Source: Ferrovibrio sp. MS7
GTDB lineage: Bacteria; Pseudomonadota; Alphaproteobacteria; Ferrovibrionales; Ferrovibrionaceae
NCBI RefSeq assembly: GCF_038404985.1
Contig: NZ_JBBKBA010000004.1
Coordinates: forward strand, 186,001-250,000
DNA: 64,000 bases
Direction of reading: 5' to 3'
Both the position numbers and the translations under genes were made by a program. The first letter of the stretch is position 1; every line of letters starts with the position of its first letter. The notes under the pieces were generated by a model. That model was not told the DNA's origin and ran no database searches. It saw only the letters and a list, made by a program, of their open reading frames with translations. Shown here one piece after another: positions 17,407 to 25,035 of the stretch.

Positions 17407-18108
17407 CTAGACGGAAAGATACTGTTCGCGCACGGCGGCATCCTGCGAGAGTGCCGCCATGGTACCCTGGTAGCGGATGCGGCCCTTCTCGATGATATAG
17501 GCGCGATCCGCCACCAACTGGGCGAAATGCAGGTTCTGTTCAGACAGCAGCACCGTGAGGCCCTCGGCCTTGAGCTGCAGGATGGTCTTGGCCATCTGCT
17601 CGACGATCACCGGCGCCAGGCCTTCGGAGGGTTCATCCAGCAGGATCAGGCGTGGATTGCCCATCAGCGTGCGCGCAATGGTGAGCATCTGCTGCTCGCC
17701 ACCCGACATGCGGCCGCCCGGGCGGTCCTTCATGCGGCCGAGATTGGGGAAGAGTTCAAACAGCCGCTCCGGCGTCCAGGTCGGTGTATCGCTGCGCGGC
17801 GCCTGGCGGCCGATATCGAGGTTCTCCATCACGGTGAGATCCGTGAAGATGCGGCGCTCCTCGGGCACATAGCCCAAGCCCAGTTGCGCGATGCGGTGCG
17901 GCGGCAGATGGTCGATGCGCTTGCCCTCGAAACTGATCTCGCCGCTTTGCGCCGCCACCAGGCCGATCACCGATTTCATCGTGGTGGATTTGCCCGCACC
18001 ATTGCGGCCCAGCAGCACCACCACTTCGCCGCGCTGCGCCTCCAGCGCCAGATCGGCCAGGATATGCGCCCGGCCGTAGAAGGTGTTCAGCCCGCTCACG
18101 CTCAGCAT
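17407..18108 (-). CDS. livF: Branched-chain-type ABC transporter ATP-binding protein LivF
   Basis: This ATPase of 233 residues belongs to the LivF class. Walker A GRNGAGKST lies near residue 35, the signature is M-S-G-G-E-Q-Q-M, and Walker B is L-I-L-L-D-E-P-S-E-G-L-A, a LivF hallmark. The start is coupled to livG: TGATG shares one base. It energises uptake with LivG through the fused LivHM membrane protein. Because it is flanked by hydantoinase and heterocycle genes, the cargo is probably the pathway substrate, not leucine. Confidence 0.93.
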   Translation of the reverse strand: MLSVSGLNTFYGRAHILADLALEAQRGEVVVLLGRNGAGKSTTMKSVIGLVAAQSGEISFEGKRIDHLPPHRIAQLGLGYVPEERRIFTDLTVMENLDIGRQAPRSDTPTWTPERLFELFPNLGRMKDRPGGRMSGGEQQMLTIARTLMGNPRLILLDEPSEGLAPVIVEQMAKTILQLKAEGLTVLLSEQNLHFAQLVADRAYIIEKGRIRYQGTMAALSQDAAVREQYLSV

Positions 18109-18869
18109 CAGTGGGCCTCCGCGAATGTGGCGCCGGAGCCGAGATAGACCGCCTGCACTTCCGGGTTGGCACGTACTTCCGCCGGGCTGCCCTCGGCGAT
18201 CAGCTTGCCGCGGTTGAGCACGATGATGCGGTCGGCCTGGGCGAACACCACGTCCATGTCATGCTCGGTGAACAGCACGGCGATGCCATCCTTGCGCGCA
18301 ACACGGGCGGTGAGATCCATCAGCGCCAGGCGCTCGTTCGGCGCCATGCCGGCCGTCGGTTCGTCCATCAGCAGCAAGGTCGGCTGATTGGCGAGCGCCA
18401 CAGCCAGTTCGACGCGCTTCAGGTCGCCATAGGCCAGGATGCCGCAGGGCCGTTCGGCCTGGTCGGTCATGCCGACGCGGTCGAGCAAGGCCATCGCTTC
18501 GTCGCGGTAGAGCGCATTGGCCGGCCGCCACAGGCTCATCAGCCGCTTGTTGAACGACAGCAGCGCCATCTGCACATTCTCGCGCACGGTCATGGAATTG
18601 AACGTGGCGGTGATCTGGAAGGTGCGGCCAACGCCCAGCCGCCAGATATCGCGCGGCGCCATGCCGATCAGGCTCTGGCCATGCAGCTTCACCTCGCCGC
18701 TATCGGGCTTGAGCTGGCCATTCAGCATGTTGAAGCAGGTGCTTTTGCCGGCACCATTGGGGCCGATCAGTGCCAGCAATTCGCCAGCGGCGACGTCGAA
18801 GCGCACATCCTGCACCGCCTGCACGCCGCCGAACGATTTATGCAGGCCAAGAACCGTGAGCACCGTCAT
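18108..18869 (-). CDS. livG: Branched-chain-type ABC transporter ATP-binding protein LivG
   Basis: This ATPase has 253 residues and is of the LivG class. Walker A GPNGAGKST lies near residue 36, the family's longer helical insert follows, and Walker B is L-L-L-M-D-E-P-T-A-G-M. Its signature is weakened: the usual L-S-G-G-Q region reads I-L-A-Y-G-D-L-K-R, a form common in LivG. The ATG at 18869 overlaps the livHM stop (ATGA). The frame is open upstream into livHM, but that is a shadow. Confidence 0.92.
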   Translation of the reverse strand: MTVLTVLGLHKSFGGVQAVQDVRFDVAAGELLALIGPNGAGKSTCFNMLNGQLKPDSGEVKLHGQSLIGMAPRDIWRLGVGRTFQITATFNSMTVRENVQMALLSFNKRLMSLWRPANALYRDEAMALLDRVGMTDQAERPCGILAYGDLKRVELAVALANQPTLLLMDEPTAGMAPNERLALMDLTARVARKDGIAVLFTEHDMDVVFAQADRIIVLNRGKLIAEGSPAEVRANPEVQAVYLGSGATFAEAH

Positions 18870-20761
18870 GGCACGGCCTCCGCCTGGGGCTTGAGCCTTG
18901 CGGCAGCCAGTTTCAGGAAGCCGGCAATGCCCATCGGGAAGGCCAGCACGATCACCAGGATGGTGAGGCCGAGAATGGCCCGCCAGTATTCCGTATTGCG
19001 CGCGATGGTATCCTGCAGCCAGGTGAACACCGCCGCCCCCGCCACCGGACCGGTAAGCGTCTGCACGCCGCCGAGCAGCACCATGACGAGGCCATCCACC
19101 GAGCGCGGCACCGCGAGAGTCTCGGGCGAGATCGAGCCCTTGGAGAAGGCGAACAGCCCGCCGGCCAGGCCGGCGAAAATACCGGCCAGTACGAAGCCGA
19201 ACCATTGGAAGCGGCGGACGTCAATACCGATGGCATCGGCGCGCAGCGGCGAGTCACGCCCGGCCCGCAGCGCATAGCCGAAGGGCGCATGCACCACGCG
19301 CCACAGGAACAGAATACCAGCGATGCAGAGCGTGAGCGCGAAAGCGTAGAACAAGGTCTTGTTCTTCAGCCAGTCGGATGGCCACAGCCCGATCAGGCCG
19401 TTGGAGCCGCCGGTGAAGGCATCCCACTGATAGACCACCGACCAGGCGATCTGGGCGAAGGCCAGGGTCAGCATCGCCAGATAGACGCCGGACAGCCGCA
19501 CGCAGAACCAGCCGAACACCAGCGCACCGAGGCCGCCAGCCAGCGGCCCGGCGAACAAGGCCACTTCCATCGGCAGTTTCAGTTTCAGGAAAGCCAAAGC
19601 CGCGCCATAGCAGCCGAGGCCGAAATACGCGGCATGGCCGAAACTCACCATGCCGGCCGGGCCCATGAGGAAATGCAGCGTGACGGCGAACAGCGCGAAG
19701 ACCGCGATATCGATCAGCAGCACCAGCAGGTAGCCATCGCCCTTGAGCGGCAGCAGGCCGAGCAGCACGACGCAGCCAAGCACGGCGAGCCAGAAGGTCT
19801 GGTTCAGCGGATAGAGCGGCGGCTCGACCATGAAGGCGCCGCGTTGCGCGCCCTGCTGCTTGCCGAGCAGGCCCCAGGGCCGCACCACCAGCACGATGGC
19901 CATGATGACGAATTCCACCACCAGGGTGAACTTGCTGAACGAAAAGACGGTGCCGAAGATGGTGACATCGCCAATCCCAATGCAGAAGGCCTTGGCCTGG
20001 GCAATGAGAAGCGCCGCCAGGAAGGCGCCGCCGATCGAGCCCATGCCGCCGACCACGACGACGACGAAGGCATCCGAGATCACGCTGATATCCAGCATGA
20101 GCTGTGCCGGCTCGCGGGGGAGCTGCAACGCGCCGCCTAGGCCGGCGAGGAAGGCACCGAGGAAGAACACGCCGGTGAACAGGCCGCTCTGGTTGACGCC
20201 GAGCGCGCCGACCATCTCGCGGTCCTGGGTGGCAGCGCGCACCAAGCGGCCCCAGCGCGTGCGGTTCATCAGCAGCCACAGCAGGCCCAGCACCACCGGG
20301 CCGATGATGATAAGGAACAGGTCATATTCCGGGAAACGCTTGCCCATGATCTGGACCGCGCCGCGCAGGCCGGCGGCACGCGGGCCGACCAGATCCTCGG
20401 CGCCCCAGATATAGAGCGCGGCGTCCTTGATCACGAGCACCAGCGCGAAAGTGGCAAGCAACTGGAACAGTTCGGGCGCGCGGTAGATGCGGCGCAGCAC
20501 CAGTACCTCGATCACCACGCCGATCAGGCCGACGCCGATGGCAGCCGCCACCACGCCGCCCCAGAAGCCGAACAACGTCGAGCGGCCGAGATACTCCACG
20601 AATGTGTAGGCGAGATAGACGCCCAGCATGTAGAGCGAGCCATGGGCGAAATTCACGATCCGGCTGACGCCGAAGATGATCGACAGGCCGGCGGCGACCA
20701 GGAACAGCGACGAGGCGCCGGCAAGGCCATTCATGAACTGGATGACGATATTGGCGAGCAA
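18866..20761 (-). CDS. livHM: Fused LivH-LivM ABC transporter permease
   Basis: This 631-residue integral membrane protein joins both permease subunits in one chain. Residues 1 to about 295 are LivH-like (G-L-S-I-I-F-G-V-S-R-I-V-N-F-A-H-G, and the loop G-G-M-G-S-I-G-G-A-F). A short linker follows, then LivM-like residues from about 310 to the end (F-G-H-A-A-Y-F-G-L-G, G-G-V-Q-T-L-T-G-P-V). Each half has about eight to ten hydrophobic segments and one cytoplasmic coupling loop. There is no stop or frameshift at the junction, so the fusion is real. It overlaps livG by 4 bases. An 86-base spacer with a strong hairpin separates it from the binding-protein gene. Confidence 0.93.
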   Translation of the reverse strand: MLANIVIQFMNGLAGASSLFLVAAGLSIIFGVSRIVNFAHGSLYMLGVYLAYTFVEYLGRSTLFGFWGGVVAAAIGVGLIGVVIEVLVLRRIYRAPELFQLLATFALVLVIKDAALYIWGAEDLVGPRAAGLRGAVQIMGKRFPEYDLFLIIIGPVVLGLLWLLMNRTRWGRLVRAATQDREMVGALGVNQSGLFTGVFFLGAFLAGLGGALQLPREPAQLMLDISVISDAFVVVVVGGMGSIGGAFLAALLIAQAKAFCIGIGDVTIFGTVFSFSKFTLVVEFVIMAIVLVVRPWGLLGKQQGAQRGAFMVEPPLYPLNQTFWLAVLGCVVLLGLLPLKGDGYLLVLLIDIAVFALFAVTLHFLMGPAGMVSFGHAAYFGLGCYGAALAFLKLKLPMEVALFAGPLAGGLGALVFGWFCVRLSGVYLAMLTLAFAQIAWSVVYQWDAFTGGSNGLIGLWPSDWLKNKTLFYAFALTLCIAGILFLWRVVHAPFGYALRAGRDSPLRADAIGIDVRRFQWFGFVLAGIFAGLAGGLFAFSKGSISPETLAVPRSVDGLVMVLLGGVQTLTGPVAGAAVFTWLQDTIARNTEYWRAILGLTILVIVLAFPMGIAGFLKLAAARLKPQAEAVP

Positions 20762-20798
20762 GGCCGCTTTCCGGTCTGGCTAGAGAGGTGGGAGATCC

Positions 20799-20824
20799 CC
20801 CGCCCCGGATCGCGCCGGGGCGGG
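20799..20824 (-). terminator. GC-rich hairpin between binding protein and permease genes
   Basis: CCCGCCCCGG (20799-20808) and CCGGGGCGGG (20815-20824) form a perfect 10-base stem with a 6-base loop. No T-run follows on the minus strand, so it is not a classical intrinsic terminator. At this position it more likely stabilises the upstream binding-protein mRNA or partly attenuates downstream genes. Confidence 0.6.
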
Positions 20825-20847
20825 AGACAGCATAAGCAGCAGTTTAC

Positions 20848-22056
20848 TTACTCAGCCGGGCGCAGCTTGGCGACATCGGCATCCGAGGGCAGGAACTTGG
20901 CACCATCGGCATAGTACCAGTCGGTCATGATGCCCTTGCCATCCTTGAGGCCGATCTTGCCGACATAGGCGCCCATGGTGGACTGGTTGTCCTGCGGACG
21001 ATAGGTGATGTCACCCAGCGGGGTCGAATGGGTCAGGCCCTTCATCGCCGCCACCAGCTTTTCCATGTCGAGCGTGTTGGCCTTCTTCAGCACCGCGACA
21101 GCCGACTGCACCGTGGCGTAGCCGACAATGGAGCCGAGGCGCGGATAATCGTTGAACTTCTTCTGATAGGCGTCGGCGAAGGCCTTATGCTCCGGCGTGT
21201 TAATCGCATACCAGGGATAGCCGGTGACCCACCAGCCGACCGGCGCCTCGTCCTTCAGCGGATCGAGATATTCCGGCTCGCCGGCGAGCAGGTTGAACAC
21301 CGAGACATTCTTGAACAGGTCGCGGGTCTGGCCTTCGCGCACGAACTTGGCGAGGTCGGGGCCGAACAGCGAGGAGAAGATCGCGTCGGGCTTGGCGGCG
21401 GCGATGGCATCGGCAACCGCGCCGGCCTCGATGCGGCCCAGCGGCGGCGCCTGTTCGACGACGAATTCCACATCCGGCTGCGCCGCCTTGATCAACTGCT
21501 TGAAGGCCGCGGTGGCCGACTGGCCGTATTCGTAGTTCGGATAGACGATGGCCCAGCGCTTCTTCTTCAGCTTGGCCGCTTCCGGCACCAGCATGGCGGT
21601 CTGCATGTAGGTGGAGGCACGCAGGCGGTAGGTATACTTGTTACCCTGGTCCCAGACGATCTTGTCGGTGAGCGGCTCGGCGGCGATGAAGAGAACCTTC
21701 TTCTCCTTGGCGAAGCTGGCAACAGCCAGGCCGACATTGGAGGGGAAGGTGCCGATCAGGAAGGCAACTTTCTCGCGCGTCACCAGTTCCTCGGCGATGC
21801 GCACGGCGTCGCCGGGATTGCCGTTATCGTCGCGGCTGACGATCTCGATCTTCTTGCCCATGACGCCGCCGGCGGCATTGGCCTGCTCGACAGCCAGTTC
21901 CCAGCCCTTCTTGTAGGGCTCGAGGAAGGCGGCGAAATTCTTGTAGGAATTCATCTCGCCGATCTTGATCGTGTCCTGCGCCTGCGCCGGGGCGGTGAGG
22001 CCGGCAAGGCCGAGGCCGATGATGGCCGAGGTAAGCAACCAGGTCCTGCGGTTCAT
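20848..22056 (-). CDS. Periplasmic substrate-binding protein of Liv-type ABC transporter
   Basis: This 402-residue solute-binding protein has an N-terminal signal peptide (M-N-R-R-T-W-L then a hydrophobic core, cleavage after A-Q-A near residue 26). The two-lobed leucine-binding-protein fold follows: I-K-I-G-E-M-N-S-Y, G-G-V-M-G-K-K-I-E, and V-Y-P-N-Y-E-Y-G-Q. AAGGAG lies about 7 bases before the ATG. It is encoded between the AA_synth gene and the fused permease, so it captures the substrate for the same system. The ligand is unknown; the operon argues for an N-heterocyclic acid or amide. Confidence 0.92.
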   Translation of the reverse strand: MNRRTWLLTSAIIGLGLAGLTAPAQAQDTIKIGEMNSYKNFAAFLEPYKKGWELAVEQANAAGGVMGKKIEIVSRDDNGNPGDAVRIAEELVTREKVAFLIGTFPSNVGLAVASFAKEKKVLFIAAEPLTDKIVWDQGNKYTYRLRASTYMQTAMLVPEAAKLKKKRWAIVYPNYEYGQSATAAFKQLIKAAQPDVEFVVEQAPPLGRIEAGAVADAIAAAKPDAIFSSLFGPDLAKFVREGQTRDLFKNVSVFNLLAGEPEYLDPLKDEAPVGWWVTGYPWYAINTPEHKAFADAYQKKFNDYPRLGSIVGYATVQSAVAVLKKANTLDMEKLVAAMKGLTHSTPLGDITYRPQDNQSTMGAYVGKIGLKDGKGIMTDWYYADGAKFLPSDADVAKLRPAE

Positions 22057-22115
22057 GTGTTTTTCTCCTTGGTTGATACGCGTGTGGGGTTGACGTTCGT
22101 GTAACGGAAGAAACG

Positions 22116-22715
22116 CTAACGCAAGCCGTCCTCGCCCTTGATCTCATGCGCCTGCAGGCCACCAACACGGTGATGCAGGCGTGGCCCGGTGGCCATGGCG
22201 ATGACGTAAACCAGTTCATTGGCGCGCGGCGCATCCGGCACGCGCAGTTCGAAGGCATCGAAATGGCTGCGCACATAGGCGGCGTTGACGTGGTGCAGCG
22301 GCACGTCGATGCTGGCGCCCATGCCGCCGACCTTGGTGACGCTGGGCACGATGGCCTTGGTATCGCCGCCATTCGGGCCGCCGAGCGCGCCGCGCATGCC
22401 ATAGCCGCCCGGCACATGCCACAGCGCGCCATGCTCCATCTCGCCGGCTTCGCCGATGATGCTGCCCTTGCCGTAGGATTCGATCCGCTTCGGATCGCCG
22501 CCCAGCACATTGATCAAGCGCTGCGACATTTCCAGGCCGAGCGGCTTCAATTCATCCATGAACGGCATGATGTCTGGCTCATAGCGACCAGCAAAGGGGT
22601 TGCGCAGCACAACAGCAATGCCGGCACGCAGCAGCGGCTTCTCCGGGCGCGGTCCGCCTTCATGGAAGGCTTCCTCAACACTCAGGTAAAACTTACGCAC
22701 ATCCACGCGACTCAT
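22116..22715 (-). CDS. AA_synth family protein (PF06684, DUF1185)
   Basis: This 199-residue soluble protein belongs to the family labelled amino acid synthesis. Recognisable stretches are R-K-F-Y-L-S-V-E-E near the start, N-P-F-A-G-R-Y, the Gly-rich G-K-G-S-I-I-G-E-A-G-E-x-E-H-G-A, and H-H-V-N-A-A-Y-V-R-S-H. The family's known structures show a variant of the Bacillus chorismate mutase fold, and no reaction is established. Ring-opening amidases of the AtzD/barbiturase group are built from a similar fold, so a lactam-related role is possible here. Its ATG overlaps the UPF0280 stop by 4 bases; a 59-base gap precedes the binding-protein gene. Confidence 0.85.
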   Translation of the reverse strand: MSRVDVRKFYLSVEEAFHEGGPRPEKPLLRAGIAVVLRNPFAGRYEPDIMPFMDELKPLGLEMSQRLINVLGGDPKRIESYGKGSIIGEAGEMEHGALWHVPGGYGMRGALGGPNGGDTKAIVPSVTKVGGMGASIDVPLHHVNAAYVRSHFDAFELRVPDAPRANELVYVIAMATGPRLHHRVGGLQAHEIKGEDGLR

Positions 22716-23587
22716 GCCACACCCCCTGCCCTATCGACCAGCATTGCCTCTCCGCCCACCACGTGGGTTTCGCCTTGCAGCGAAAGATAGGCCGCCTGGA
22801 CCAGGCCCTTGCGTTTCAGATCATGCGCCACCGCGGCGCCGGACGACAAGGCTTCAAGTACCAGTGCAATCGGCAGCGTACTTACATTCTCGGTGACCAG
22901 CAGATCGCCGAGATCGGAATCCGGTTGCAAATCGGATGCCACGCGCCGCGTGATTGCCGGATGCTCAGCATTCACCGCATTGGCGATGACAGTGGCGGCG
23001 GCATCGGCTTCCGACGCGCTGCGGGCCAGCACTGTCACCGCATCGGCGATGCCACGCGAGAAGGAGCGGCCGCGCCAGCCCGAGGTGGCAATGCCACGAC
23101 AAGGCGTGCTGGCGCGGATTTCAGCACGCGCATCGATATGCGGCTGATCGACATTGCCCACCACGCCGGCAGTGAAGCTCTCATTGCCTTCCAGCAGCAA
23201 AGCAATATCGCCACCATTATTCACATAAGCCTTGCGCAAACCGGGTGCGGCGGCCATGACGGCGATGATCTCTTCCGCTACCGAGCCGGCCACCGCCGCC
23301 ATCGGCGTGATGAACATGCTACGATGCGGCCAGCAGGCAGCGGCCATGCGCCGCGCCACCCTGCCGCGCAGCAACGGATGCGCGTCGCCCAGCGGCTGGC
23401 GCAGCAGCGGCAATTCCGCCACCAGCTCATCCAGGATGGTCTGGAAGCGCGCCCAGGCATTGGTATAGGCGGCCTGCTCGGCATCGGCTGTGCCGAACGC
23501 CTCGATCACCAGATCGATCGGGCCATGCTGCAGATGCAGGCGCCTGCCCTGCCCGGATTGCAGCCATGCCGCCTGCGGTCCGGTCAT
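22712..23587 (-). CDS. UPF0280 family protein (ApbE-like fold)
   Basis: This 291-residue cytoplasmic protein matches UPF0280, a family related in fold to the flavin transferase ApbE but without a proven activity. Visible family features are the mid-protein V-A-G-S-V-A-E-E-I, Y-V-N-N-G-G-D-I-A, the G-I-A-T-S-G-W-R-G-R-S-F-S-R-G-I-A-D-A-V-T-V-L block, and A-N-A-V-N. It overlaps the reductase-like gene upstream and the AA_synth gene downstream by 4 bases each, so the three are tightly co-translated. A role in flavin attachment or in ring processing is possible; neither is shown. Confidence 0.85.
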   Translation of the reverse strand: MTGPQAAWLQSGQGRRLHLQHGPIDLVIEAFGTADAEQAAYTNAWARFQTILDELVAELPLLRQPLGDAHPLLRGRVARRMAAACWPHRSMFITPMAAVAGSVAEEIIAVMAAAPGLRKAYVNNGGDIALLLEGNESFTAGVVGNVDQPHIDARAEIRASTPCRGIATSGWRGRSFSRGIADAVTVLARSASEADAAATVIANAVNAEHPAITRRVASDLQPDSDLGDLLVTENVSTLPIALVLEALSSGAAVAHDLKRKGLVQAAYLSLQGETHVVGGEAMLVDRAGGVA

Positions 23588-25035
23588 GTAGTGCCGCCTT
23601 GATTAAGGCGGGTCAGGCGCGGCTCGCGCAGCACGTCCTCCAACCGCACCACATGATCCATATGACCACCGAGGGCCGCGTAATCCTCGCGCGTCATGGT
23701 GAACTCAATCGGCGCGACCAGGGCCGGCGTTGGCACATAGCCGAAGGAATTATCCGGCATCGCCAGCACATCCACCATGTAGGTGATGCCACCGCCGGGC
23801 CAGACAAAAACCGGTGCGCCGCCGGAGGTGACGCGGGTGAGCCGGTCCTTCACGCTGATGGTCAACCGCACCGGATTCTCGGTGACGCCGGCACGCAAGG
23901 AACCGCCGGCACCAGCCATGAACAGCACGGTGCAGAGCGACGGCTCGCAATTCTCCGCGATACGCTCCACCACCTTGGTGATCGGCGCCGGCATCTCGGC
24001 CGGCTGCGGCTTCAACTGCTCGTCCAGTACATACCAGGCGCTATGTTCGCCGGTGGTGGAAACCATCAGCAGCTTCATGCCCGGCCAGGCGGTCTTGGCG
24101 TCGATGCTTTCGATGATCTCCAGCGGATCGGAGACATTGGTGCCGCCCCAGCCCAGGCCCGGTTCAGCGACCTGGAAATAGCGGCCCGGCGTGGATTTGC
24201 GGCCCCGCACACGGATGCCGGCGGGGCGCATGTCGAGGAAACGGCCGGCCTGATGTTCGGTCAGCACGCCGGTGATGTGGTCGTCGACCACGATCACCTC
24301 ATCGGCATGGCCATGCCATTGCTTGGCGAAAATCCCGATAGTGGCCGAACCGCAGCCAACCCGCATGCGCTGCTCCGGCGTGCCGTTGACAATCGGCGCA
24401 TGGCCGGCCTGCAGCACCACTTCCGAGCCGCCATCAATGGTTACCGTCACCGCCTGCTTGTTGGCAAGCTTCAGCATCGCATCGCAGGTGGTGGTGCCTT
24501 CCTTCTTGCTGCCGCCGGTGAGGTGATGCACGCCGCCCAACGAAAGCATCTGCGAGCCGTATTCCATGGTGGTGACATGGCCGATGGCCTCGCCATTCAC
24601 CCGCACCGCCGCCTGCTCCGGCCCGAGATAGCGGTCGGTGTCGATTTTCACCTTGAGGCCGCAATAGCTGAAGATGCCTTCCGTCACCACCGTCACCATA
24701 TCGACGCCCTGGTGTTCGGAGGCAACGATGAAGGGCGCCGGCTTGTAATCGGGATAGGTGGTGCCGGCGCCGATGCCGGTGACAAAGGCAGGCAATGGTG
24801 CCGGTGCCATCATCTGGCCGTCCCAGGCTTCGCTGCCGGCGAGGAATGGCACCACGTTGCGGCCCGCGCTTGCCGCCTGCTCGGTCACCACCAGCGGATC
24901 GACGCGGGTCAGCACGCCCTCCACATTGGCATAGCGGTCGCAGGCGCCGGTCTTGCCGATACGGATGCGGCACAGCACCGGACAGGCATCGCAGCGGACA
25001 AGGTCCGAGCCCTTCGGCGTGGCGAGTTCGTTCAT
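23584..25035 (-). CDS. hnr: 6-hydroxynicotinate reductase-like iron-sulfur protein
   Basis: This 483-residue protein resembles proteins annotated as 6-hydroxynicotinate reductase, the enzyme of Eubacterium barkeri that reduces 6-hydroxynicotinate to 1,4,5,6-tetrahydro-6-oxonicotinate with reduced ferredoxin. An N-terminal cluster C-x2-C-x3-C-x9-C (Cys15, 18, 22, 32) could bind an Fe-S cluster. The body is rich in Gly and Asp motifs with no other family I recognise. It is sandwiched, with 4-base overlaps, between the molybdenum hydroxylase and UPF0280. This context fits a hydroxylate-then-reduce route. The assignment rests on remembered family resemblance, and a different heterocycle may be the true substrate. 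Confidence 0.72.
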   Translation of the reverse strand: MNELATPKGSDLVRCDACPVLCRIRIGKTGACDRYANVEGVLTRVDPLVVTEQAASAGRNVVPFLAGSEAWDGQMMAPAPLPAFVTGIGAGTTYPDYKPAPFIVASEHQGVDMVTVVTEGIFSYCGLKVKIDTDRYLGPEQAAVRVNGEAIGHVTTMEYGSQMLSLGGVHHLTGGSKKEGTTTCDAMLKLANKQAVTVTIDGGSEVVLQAGHAPIVNGTPEQRMRVGCGSATIGIFAKQWHGHADEVIVVDDHITGVLTEHQAGRFLDMRPAGIRVRGRKSTPGRYFQVAEPGLGWGGTNVSDPLEIIESIDAKTAWPGMKLLMVSTTGEHSAWYVLDEQLKPQPAEMPAPITKVVERIAENCEPSLCTVLFMAGAGGSLRAGVTENPVRLTISVKDRLTRVTSGGAPVFVWPGGGITYMVDVLAMPDNSFGYVPTPALVAPIEFTMTREDYAALGGHMDHVVRLEDVLREPRLTRLNQGGTT

